From NCBI GenBank assembly GCA_031292015.1, contig JARLHY010000203.1:1-18582 (forward strand): DNA of 18,582 nucleotides, given 5' to 3'. Source of the stretch: Negativicutes bacterium (lineage in GTDB: Bacteria; Bacillota_C; Negativicutes; Sporomusales_B; JARLHX01). Below the pieces are notes generated by a model that made no database searches, was not told the DNA's origin, and worked only from the letters and a program-made list of their open reading frames with translations. Below, in pieces: positions 12,927 to 18,582 of the stretch (within the stretch, counting starts at the first letter, position 1; the number at the start of each line of letters is the position of its first letter). The position numbers were made by a program, and so were the translations under genes.

Positions 12927-14483
12927 TTAGCCGCGGCGCTGCGGATCTTTGTCTTTTTGCCAGCGCCTGGCTGCCCGCTTGAATCTTTGCCACTGCTTTT
13001 CGTAGTCCCGGACGGCACCTTGGCGGGTTCTAGCCGTCCAGCCGAGCAGTATTCCCGCGTCACGGTACAACACCCGGCTGGCCTGCGTATTCAGCCAGCT
13101 ATTTAAGGTGTCGTTCAATACCTGGCTGTCCCGGAAAATACCAAGGCTGTCCTGCAGGCGTTTCAATCGGGCCAGCAGGGCTCTCGATTTCCGGTCGCGC
13201 AACTGCAGGCTTTCCAGTGAATAGCGCAATTTTTTGCCCTGGATCCGCAAGCCGTGAATTCCCATTGGATCATTGGGATCCAAGTCTTTGGCCAGTCGAC
13301 GCATGTCGTCAAGCCAGCCGCTCAGTCGGCTCAGGGCAAATTCGCTCCAGGCCTGTTCATCCGCTCCGGGGAAAGACTCAGCGCCGGCCAGCCAGGCCCA
13401 AAAGCCCAGCAGCAGCGGCGTAGCTTGTCCTCCGGCCAGACTTTCGGTCAGCGTACCGGCCAGGGCTGTTCTTTCGGTTCCAAGCATCATCTCCAGCCAG
13501 GCGGGCGGCTGAAGGGTCAGATGGCCGTCGGTGGCTATTTCCTGCCAGGTGGCGAGTATGACGTCAGTTTCCCTGAGCGGGTTGGTACTCCGGCTCCAGT
13601 CTCTCAGCCGGGACTGCCAGTCGGCGTAACCCTCCGGATCGGCGAGCGGTTTGGCAAAGGAGAGCAGTGAGCGCAGCCGCCGCAGTTGTATCCGGAATCT
13701 GTGCATCGCCTCGGCATCCTCGATGCTGCCCAGGAAGAGCGGCAGGGACACGAAGACTTGGTGCAACTGCTGGGTCAGCAGGATTCTGACGGCGCTGCCG
13801 GCATCGGTGGAGAAAGGGGGTGGTCCGGCTTCTTCCGCCGGGTGTTCATCGTCAGCCAGGCCAGCCAGCAGCAAGCCGCGAAAATATTTGCTGCGTGGCT
13901 CGACCACCAGCGGTACCGTCCGGGAGAGCTCGGCGCCCAACTGTAAAACCGCCGTCGGATTGCCTGCCAAAAGTTCCAGTTCGACTTCGGCGATGGGTTC
14001 GTCGCGGTCTCCCGCCAGGATCGAACCCACATCCACCGCCAATTCCACCCGGCTGCCGTCCCCGACGTTGAGCTCGATTGTCTGACGGTCAAAGGCGGTG
14101 CTGAAAAGCGGCTCAAGGGGATTGTCACCAAGGACACGGGTAAGCAGCGGCTCAGCCTCGGTTTGCTGAAAGTATTCCAGTGAAGGTACCGGCTCGGCGA
14201 CCGGGACATTCCACTCCTGCCGCTGGTGAAGGCCACCGGTTGATGTGCCGCCGGCTTTGACTGTGGCGACCCACTGACTGCCCTCCAGACGGATCCGGTA
14301 GGCTACGCCGGCTAGCTGCAACGCCTGGTCGCTGCTGTCATAATAACAGGCTTCCATCCGTTTGCTCTCCAGCGCCGAGGCATCAAGCCCGGTGAGGGCC
14401 GGGGCCGTGAGAACACTGGCCCAGCTTTTCGGGTCAAGCAAACGGAGTTTGAGCTCCACTTCCGTATGGGTGTTTTCCGGCAT
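12927..14483 (-). CDS. CYTH-CHAD domain protein (triphosphatase/polyphosphate-related)
   Basis: A 518-aa cytosolic protein. The N-terminal CYTH domain (about 7-210) has the signature ExExK as E8-V-E10-L-K12, and later EVELELLAG and VEPRSKYFRGLL, which form the acidic and basic residues of the triphosphate tunnel. The C-terminal CHAD domain (about 228-500) is helical with conserved His/Arg/Lys patches, AMHRFRIQLRRLRSLLSF and GIHGLRIQGKKLRYSLESL, known to bind polyphosphate in other proteins. The fused form resembles YgiF-type inorganic triphosphatases. AGGGGGG lies about 9 nt before the ATG. It is the second gene of a leftward operon 17 nt after sixA, a pairing that recurs for CHAD proteins and hints at shared phosphate chemistry. 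Confidence 0.95.
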   Translation of the reverse strand: MPENTHTEVELKLRLLDPKSWASVLTAPALTGLDASALESKRMEACYYDSSDQALQLAGVAYRIRLEGSQWVATVKAGGTSTGGLHQRQEWNVPVAEPVPSLEYFQQTEAEPLLTRVLGDNPLEPLFSTAFDRQTIELNVGDGSRVELAVDVGSILAGDRDEPIAEVELELLAGNPTAVLQLGAELSRTVPLVVEPRSKYFRGLLLAGLADDEHPAEEAGPPPFSTDAGSAVRILLTQQLHQVFVSLPLFLGSIEDAEAMHRFRIQLRRLRSLLSFAKPLADPEGYADWQSRLRDWSRSTNPLRETDVILATWQEIATDGHLTLQPPAWLEMMLGTERTALAGTLTESLAGGQATPLLLGFWAWLAGAESFPGADEQAWSEFALSRLSGWLDDMRRLAKDLDPNDPMGIHGLRIQGKKLRYSLESLQLRDRKSRALLARLKRLQDSLGIFRDSQVLNDTLNSWLNTQASRVLYRDAGILLGWTARTRQGAVRDYEKQWQRFKRAARRWQKDKDPQRRG

Positions 14484-14500
14484 CGGTCATCCCCCCTTAG

Positions 14501-14974
14501 TTATTCCTCCCCGGCGGCTGCAAGAATCTTGGGGCTGGCATACCACTCCAGTGTCGCACAGTCCGGGGTCAGGAGGGTAAAGCCGGCAGCGGTACACTTC
14601 TTGAAGGGTATCGTAACCCTGGCGAGCTGCTGAGCCCAGATACTGAGATGAGGCTCATGTCCGACAATCACGATTGTCTCAGCTGGGTGGTCCCGCCACT
14701 GCCCGATCAGTTCCTCCAGGCTTCCCCCGTAAACAGCCGGATGCTCTGTCACCTGCGCTCCCAGCGTTTCAGCCACAATGGCCGCAGTTTGCCGCGAACG
14801 GACGGCCTGGCTGGCCCAGATTTCGATCTGGCGGTTTCCCCGCAGATAAACGGCCAGCCCCTTGGCCACTGCTTGCGCCCTTTTCCGGCCTTTGGCCGTG
14901 AGTTTTCTTTCTTCATCGGCAAGCCCTGCCGAGCGTTCTTCCGCTTTGGCGTGCCGCAACAAAATTAGATCCAT
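14501..14974 (-). CDS. sixA: SixA-like phosphohistidine phosphatase
   Basis: A 157-aa member of the histidine phosphatase superfamily, SixA branch. The phosphoryl-accepting His8 lies in LILLRHAKAE (3-12), with Arg7 beside it. The second catalytic histidine is His106 in GHEPHLS. The short length without a long insert is typical of SixA. The start is ATG 14974, with GGAGG 7 nt upstream on the minus strand; a TTG five codons earlier lacks such a site. E. coli SixA removes phosphate from histidine on phosphotransfer proteins. Here the target is unknown, and the downstream CYTH-CHAD partner raises the possibility of a role near polyphosphate. The upstream intergenic region contains a CACCTG-CT-CAGGTG palindrome (about 15037-15050). 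Confidence 0.9.
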   Translation of the reverse strand: MDLILLRHAKAEERSAGLADEERKLTAKGRKRAQAVAKGLAVYLRGNRQIEIWASQAVRSRQTAAIVAETLGAQVTEHPAVYGGSLEELIGQWRDHPAETIVIVGHEPHLSIWAQQLARVTIPFKKCTAAGFTLLTPDCATLEWYASPKILAAAGEE

Positions 14975-15138
14975 TGCCGTCCTCCGCAATCAATGTATTT
15001 TGTATAATGATTCGCGCGGTCTGGCCCCCGCACCTGCTCAGGTGGTCAAAAATTAACGATCCCGGGCCGGGTGGGTCTGCGCAAAAGGATATCCAGGCCG
15101 GACCACTGCAATTATTGTGGCATCAGGCGAGGTTGGCT

Positions 15139-15306
15139 ATGCTGATTTGGGCGTGCTATAAACAAGATTACGGGTCGTTTTGCCTCTTTAATGATACCGA
15201 AGATGCAATCCTTTGCGCCATGGCCACCCGGGGGTGGGACGGAGGCATGGCCGTCCTGCATATTATACAGCAGAGCGGAAAGAAGGGGATGGATTATGAA
15301 TTATAG
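15139..15306 (+). CDS. Possible 55-aa protein overlapping the SPOCS gene start
   Basis: ATG 15139 to TAG 15304-15306, overlapping the next gene's start by 11 nt. The product begins MLIWACYKQDYGSFCLFND and ends QQSGKKGMDYEL. It has a balanced composition, unlike typical shadow frames, with three cysteines. The ribosome site GGCGAGG is moderate. The frame stays open further upstream to 14974, and a CATANNNTA sequence (15259-15267) lies inside it, which would instead make this region the SPOCS promoter. I cannot decide between these from sequence alone. Positions 14975-15138 hold no other gene that I can support. Confidence 0.35.
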   Translation: MLIWACYKQDYGSFCLFNDTEDAILCAMATRGWDGGMAVLHIIQQSGKKGMDYEL

Positions 15307-15958
15307 CTACAAGCCGCATTACCTGCCAGGCTACCATCCGGCCATGGGGAAATACGCCTTAGGGCCCCAGGCCGGACCGCAGAGTGTCGTTATCCGGCAG
15401 GTGATCGGTGCGAACCGGACCGAAACAGTGGTTGAAGTACCTGTGCGAATACCGCCCCAGCATCCGGCCATCGAGCAAATCATCGACGTGTTGGTGCGCC
15501 GGCTGCGGCTGACCCGAGTGGAGTCTGCCTTCAACCAAGTCATCGTTTGCGGCGATTTTGAAGTCAAGGCGCTTTATGTCGCCTGCCTACCCAATCAGCC
15601 GGTGCATGCCGTGGAGGTCCGGTGGGTCAAATTTGCCGCCGCGGTGCCGATTCAGGGCGCATACTGGGGTATGGACGCCGAGGCCCGAGCGGTGCCGGTA
15701 TATGTGGATTATGACTGCGACCCGTCCAGTCTGGCCTACTGGCATAAACAGAATCAATATAGTGTAAGCGGCGACGCCGCTTATTCCCGGCCTGTGGCGG
15801 GCCAGGGCGCGGCGGGCTGGGGGCTGCCGGCGCAGGGCTACTGCGACCGCTTTAATGTAACCGTGGTGCTGCAGATCGACGCCAAGGTAATGGCTGACCG
15901 TGAAGTGATGATCTACCCGGGCGCCTATCCCGGACTGCCGCCGGTTCCCAAGGGCTAG
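15296..15958 (+). CDS. SPOCS (DUF3794)-domain spore protein
   Basis: A 220-aa protein with a SPOCS/DUF3794 domain, found in spore coat, cortex and SafA/SpoVID-like morphogenetic proteins. Core motifs are VIVCGDFEVKALYVACLPNQ (82-101) and VHAVEVRWVKFAAAVPIQGA (103-122). A second, diverged strand-rich part with CDRFNVTVVLQIDAKVMADRE runs to about 203. The N-terminal 25 residues are Tyr/Pro/Gly-rich (NYSYKPHYLPGYHPAMG) and probably flexible, as in coat proteins, and the tail is proline-rich. ATG 15296 is chosen for the AAGGGG 9 nt upstream; an in-frame ATG at 15191 would add 35 unlikely residues. CATATTATA at 15259-15267 could be a sigma-K/sigma-E -10, but the AC is 18 nt upstream, slightly too far. 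This is good evidence for a spore-former. Confidence 0.9.
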   Translation: MNYSYKPHYLPGYHPAMGKYALGPQAGPQSVVIRQVIGANRTETVVEVPVRIPPQHPAIEQIIDVLVRRLRLTRVESAFNQVIVCGDFEVKALYVACLPNQPVHAVEVRWVKFAAAVPIQGAYWGMDAEARAVPVYVDYDCDPSSLAYWHKQNQYSVSGDAAYSRPVAGQGAAGWGLPAQGYCDRFNVTVVLQIDAKVMADREVMIYPGAYPGLPPVPKG

Positions 15959-15966
15959 CAAAAATG

Positions 15967-15992
15967 TCCCGCTCAAGCGGGGCTTTTTTTTG
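15967..15992 (+). terminator. Terminator after the SPOCS gene
   Basis: Stem GTCCCGC / GCGGGGC (15967-15973 with 15978-15984, one G-T pair), loop TCAA, followed by eight T's. Confidence 0.85.
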
Positions 15993-16059
15993 ATCCGCCG
16001 GTACCGCCGAAAGTACTCCGGTCAGCAGGAATTGGCAGGGCTGAAGGTTAATATTAAAA

Positions 16060-16160
16060 AATAGGCATATCATAACACCGAATATGCGCTACCCGCGCTC
16101 CAGGTGCTTTTCCAGGGCTTGTCGCCGCATGGGCGAAGGAGTTTGGCGGCAATAGGCATA
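16060..16160. repeat. Ten-base direct repeat upstream of fabK
   Basis: AATAGGCATA occurs at 16060-16069 and 16151-16160, start to start 91 nt, both upstream of fabK. The sequences after it are partly similar (TCATAAC and CTAAATA). It may be an operator pair or chance. TetR regulators usually bind inverted repeats, and no clear palindrome is seen here. The rest of 15993-16209 holds no gene. Confidence 0.25.
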
Positions 16161-16209
16161 CTAAATATCGCGGGGCAGAAAAATGTAAATAAATTAGGAT
16201 GGTGCGTCG

Positions 16210-17154
16210 ATGCAAACGAAAATCACCAAGCTGTTAGGAATCAAATACCCGATAGTTCAGGGAGGAATGGCCTGGGTATCCGAGGCCATCCTGACGTCCG
16301 CCGTGTCTAACGCCGGCGGGGCCGGCATCATCGCTTCCGGCGGCCGGACCGCCGAGTGGCTGAGAGACGAGATAAGAAAAGCTAAAACCTTGACAAGTAA
16401 ACCGTTTGGGGTCAATGTAACCCTGCAGTCCCCGAACAAAGAAGAACTTATCGCCGTTGTCTGCGCCGAAAAGCCCGACTTTATCGCGTTGGGTGCCGGC
16501 AACCCCTTGCCGTTCTTCCCGCAGCTGCGTCAGGCGGGTCTGAAGGTAATCCCCGTAGTCCCCAGCCTGAAACTGGCTAAACGGATGGAAGCCGCCGGCG
16601 CCGACGCCATCGTTCTCGAAGGGATGGAGGCCGGCGGTCATATCGGCACCCAGACCACCATGGCTCTGTTGACCAACGTTCTGCCGGAAGTTTCGCTCCC
16701 GGTCCTTGCCGCCGGCGGAATCGCCGACGGGCGGGGCATGGCCGCCGCCCTGCTGATGGGGGCCGACGGAGTGCAGATGGGCTCCCGTTTCATGATTGCC
16801 GAGGAGTGCCAAATGCACATGAGTGCCAAGCAGATGATCATCGCCGCCCAGGATACCGATTCCGTGGTCACCGGGTATTCCCGGGGACAAGGTGTCCGGG
16901 GCCTGAAAAACAAGTTTACCGAGCAGTATCTCAAACTGGAAATCCAAGGCGCTCCCCAGGCTGAGCTTGACAAGCTGGCGACCGGTACCAGCCGGCGCGC
17001 GACGGTCGACGGCGATGTGGAATATGGGCTGGTGCAGGTCGGCGAAAGCCTTGAGGTGCTGAAAAAAATACAGCCGGTGGGGGAAGTCATCGAAGCGATT
17101 ATGGCTGAAGCCAGGGCCACCCTGACAGAGGCCGGCGAATTGTTGCGCCGCTGA
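16210..17154 (+). CDS. fabK: Enoyl-[acyl-carrier-protein] reductase II (FabK)
   Basis: A 314-aa FMN enzyme performing the last reduction step of each fatty-acid elongation cycle, using NAD(P)H. YPIVQGGMAWV (13-23), KPFGVNVTLQSP (64-75), VIPVVPSLKLAKRMEAAGAD (113-132) and EGMEAGGHIG (137-146) closely follow S. pneumoniae FabK, including catalytic-region His144 at the same position. AAGGIADGRG (167-176) and GSRF (191-194) form the phosphate-binding part. It is of the FabK rather than the general nitronate monooxygenase type. The ribosome site is weak (AGGATGG). FabK is insensitive to triclosan in characterised species. A TetR gene follows 56 nt later, so local control of fatty-acid synthesis is plausible. 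Confidence 0.92.
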   Translation: MQTKITKLLGIKYPIVQGGMAWVSEAILTSAVSNAGGAGIIASGGRTAEWLRDEIRKAKTLTSKPFGVNVTLQSPNKEELIAVVCAEKPDFIALGAGNPLPFFPQLRQAGLKVIPVVPSLKLAKRMEAAGADAIVLEGMEAGGHIGTQTTMALLTNVLPEVSLPVLAAGGIADGRGMAAALLMGADGVQMGSRFMIAEECQMHMSAKQMIIAAQDTDSVVTGYSRGQGVRGLKNKFTEQYLKLEIQGAPQAELDKLATGTSRRATVDGDVEYGLVQVGESLEVLKKIQPVGEVIEAIMAEARATLTEAGELLRR

Positions 17155-17210
17155 AAGCGGTGGCACCAAGGTCAGACCCAAGCCCCTGAAGGCCCCGAGG
17201 AGGGATTGGC

Positions 17211-17798
17211 ATGAAGGATCTGTTTTCCTGTGACGGCAAGAAAAGCGACCTGTTGAAAGCCGGGCTCGATTTGTTTGCGGCGAGAGGTTTCGACGCTGTC
17301 TCCGTAAGGGATATCGCCAAAGCCGCCGGCGTTTCCGAAGCTGCGCTGTACAAGCACTTTTCCGGTAAGCAGGATATGGCTTTATACATATTCAGCTCTG
17401 TCATTACTGCATACACCGGGCGCCTTGACGAAGTTCACGCCCAGCCGCTTTCCGCGGTGGAGAAGCTTTGCCGGGTTGTCAACATAACATACGGCCTTTA
17501 TGAGAGTTTCCCGGCGGAAATACGCTTTGCCCTCTTGTGGCAGTACAACTGGTGGGAGCGGGTGCCCGAAGAAAGTAAGCCGCACTTTGTCTTGAAAGCC
17601 ATTCTCCAACAAGGGATGGAGGCCGGTGAAATCCCCCGGCAGGAAGTTTATTTCTGGATCATGGTGTTCTCCGGGATTATGCTGCAGCCTCTGGCCCAGT
17701 ATCCCTATTTTCGCGACGTGCTGCCGCCGCTGTCCGAACTGGGCGAGATGGTCGCCGGGACGGTGCGGAAGCTGTTTGGCCAAAACCCCGGCCAGTAA
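17211..17798 (+). CDS. TetR/AcrR-family transcriptional regulator
   Basis: A 195-aa DNA-binding protein with a helix-turn-helix at about 12-58: LLKAGLDLFAARGFDAVSVRD then IAKAAGVSEAALYKHFSGK, the classic TetR pattern. The C-terminal ligand domain (about 65-190) is helical with aromatic WQYNWWERV (125-133), which could line an acyl or other hydrophobic pocket. AGGAGGG precedes the ATG. It follows fabK with no clear terminator and is probably in its operon. It may repress fabK, but the ligand and operator are not visible. Confidence 0.93.
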   Translation: MKDLFSCDGKKSDLLKAGLDLFAARGFDAVSVRDIAKAAGVSEAALYKHFSGKQDMALYIFSSVITAYTGRLDEVHAQPLSAVEKLCRVVNITYGLYESFPAEIRFALLWQYNWWERVPEESKPHFVLKAILQQGMEAGEIPRQEVYFWIMVFSGIMLQPLAQYPYFRDVLPPLSELGEMVAGTVRKLFGQNPGQ

Positions 17799-17860
17799 CG
17801 GTCTGGCGATGGGGTCATGACCGCAGACAAGGCACGGACAGGCAGGGGAGTTTACGGCTG

Positions 17861-17875
17861 TGTCGAATCATAATG
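17861..17875 (+). promoter_or_regulatory. Possible Spo0A box and -10 ahead of the small anchored protein
   Basis: TGTCGAA (17861-17867) equals the Spo0A box core and is followed by CATAATG, one base from a TATAAT -10; GGCAGGGGAG lies upstream. The 7-mer also appears inside coding sequence three times (in asnB, the DUF4392 gene and the DUF6143-like gene), so chance is a serious alternative. Confidence 0.25.
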
Positions 17876-17969
17876 TTTAGAGCGGCAACCAGGTTGTCAA
17901 AAACCCGCGGTTGTTAACTGACGGGACAAGTGATGCCAACCTGATGGTGTTGCCGGAAAGGGTGACGGT

Positions 17970-18416
17970 ATGAAAAAGGCGAAATTGCTGAAGACAGCCC
18001 TGCTGGTGACCGTATTGGCAGCGTTGTACTTGTTCTCACAGGGCGGGCAAGTCTTCGTAAAACAAGCGCCCCCGCTGTCGCCCGAAGTGAAGACTGAGCC
18101 TCCTGCCGCCAGCGTCAGTCCGGCCCCGCCGGAAACCGTATCCTCCGGTGACAGCGCTGCTGCCCAAAGCGGCGGCCAAAGCGGTTCGCTGACGCTAGCC
18201 CCTGTTCCGCGCGGTCAGGACACTTTGCCGGCCAACAGCGATTATTCCTATACCATCAAAAATGAAAAAAAGGAGCTGCAGATCCTGCCTGGCGTAACTT
18301 ACGCACCCCGTGACGGTGTGAGTATCAAAACCAGCAGCAAGGACGAAGTCATTCAGCTTCAGCGTGATCATAGCAGCAATACGGATTATCAGGTTCTCTG
18401 GAAGAAAAAATTCTGA
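17970..18416 (+). CDS. Small secreted or membrane-anchored protein of unknown function
   Basis: A 148-aa protein. A basic N-terminus (MKKAKLLK) and one hydrophobic helix (about 9-25) act as signal or anchor, with no lipobox cysteine. A Pro/Ser/Ala linker (about 33-80) follows. The globular C-terminal part contains SDYSYTIKNEKKELQILPG and YAPRDGVSIKTSSKDEVIQL, which suggest a short beta-rich domain exposed outside the membrane. The ribosome site GGAAAGGG is acceptable. The malic enzyme gene starts 27 nt after its stop, so the two may be co-transcribed, though no functional link is evident. I recognise no family. Confidence 0.75.
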   Translation: MKKAKLLKTALLVTVLAALYLFSQGGQVFVKQAPPLSPEVKTEPPAASVSPAPPETVSSGDSAAAQSGGQSGSLTLAPVPRGQDTLPANSDYSYTIKNEKKELQILPGVTYAPRDGVSIKTSSKDEVIQLQRDHSSNTDYQVLWKKKF

Positions 18417-18443
18417 GTCAATATGTTGAGGGGGAAACACCGA

Positions 18444-18582
18444 ATGACCAACAGGGAAGAAGCGTTGAAACTGCACAAGGACCATCAGGGCAAGCTGCAG
18501 GTGGCCAGCAAGGTGCCACTGGAGAACATGCATGATCTGAGCATCGCCTACACCCCGGGGGTAGCCGAACCCTGCAAGGAAA
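18444..18582 (+). CDS. Malic enzyme (oxaloacetate-decarboxylating malate dehydrogenase), 5' part
   Basis: Only the first 46 codons lie in the window; the gene continues beyond 18582. MTNREEALKLHKDHQGKLQV and MHDLSIAYTPGVAEPCKE match the opening of the short bacterial NAD(P)-dependent malic enzymes, which convert malate to pyruvate and CO2. The SIAYTPGVAEPC block is a highly conserved family signature. GAGGGGG lies 9 nt before the ATG. Confidence 0.92.
   Translation, partial: MTNREEALKLHKDHQGKLQVASKVPLENMHDLSIAYTPGVAEPCKE

Noticed and set aside
16234..17181. 315-aa open frame on the minus strand
   Set aside because: It is antisense to fabK, which has clear family motifs. No conserved domain is visible in the reverse frame.
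1..18582. CRISPR array, tRNA or rRNA genes
   Set aside because: No regularly spaced repeats and no cloverleaf or ribosomal RNA sequence were recognised on either strand.

Overview
The window looks like chromosome from an endospore-forming member of the Firmicutes (Bacillota). It is moderately GC-rich, with strong AGGAGG-type ribosome sites and several TTG starts. It carries a SPOCS/DUF3794 spore protein, a YmaF-family protein and a DUF6143-like protein. Two of these three have a good sigma-K-like upstream sequence and the third a partial one. FabK and a two-gene TauE/SafE transporter would fit a Sporomusaceae-like anaerobe (Negativicutes), but that placement is inference. No rRNA, tRNA, CRISPR array, transposase or phage gene was seen.

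Layout. 1-1380 is an accessory patch: a GC-rich non-coding stretch with a folded inverted-repeat element (283-412), followed by a strikingly AT-rich single gene for a membrane-anchored helical protein of unknown role (589-1326). 1440-4125 holds a histidine-rich YmaF-family gene and asnB, followed by a 123-bp palindromic element lying between two identical 24-nt terminator hairpins. 4165-8467 is a rightward block of a DUF4392 D-glutamate cyclase, a UPF0317/DUF1445 protein, a class III CoA-transferase and an EamA/DMT transporter. Small possible leader ORFs and hairpins sit in its gaps. 8392-10326 runs leftward: a HAD phosphatase overlapping the transporter tail to tail, and an unrecognised two-helix membrane protein. 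10535-12821 runs rightward: two half-size TauE/SafE genes with ATGA overlap, an alpha/beta hydrolase, and the DUF6143-like gene. 12927-14974 is a leftward pair, sixA-like then CYTH-CHAD. 15139-18582 runs rightward: a possible 55-aa gene, the SPOCS protein, fabK with a TetR regulator, a secreted or anchored small protein, and the start of malic enzyme, which is cut by the window end.

How the genes work together. The most coherent system is 4278-6118. Mammalian D-glutamate cyclase (DGLUCY) is a fusion of UPF0317/DUF1445 and DUF4392; here the two parts are separate adjacent genes 23 nt apart. B. subtilis YcsI (DUF1445) lies in the 5-oxoprolinase operon, which again points to D-glutamate/5-oxoproline chemistry. 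The CoA-transferase and the exporter-like DMT protein downstream may belong to the same pathway, but hairpins in the 198-nt gap leave this open. Other linked pairs are SixA with CYTH-CHAD (phosphohistidine/polyphosphate-type chemistry), FabK with TetR (fatty-acid synthesis and a likely local regulator), and the split TauE/SafE transporter.
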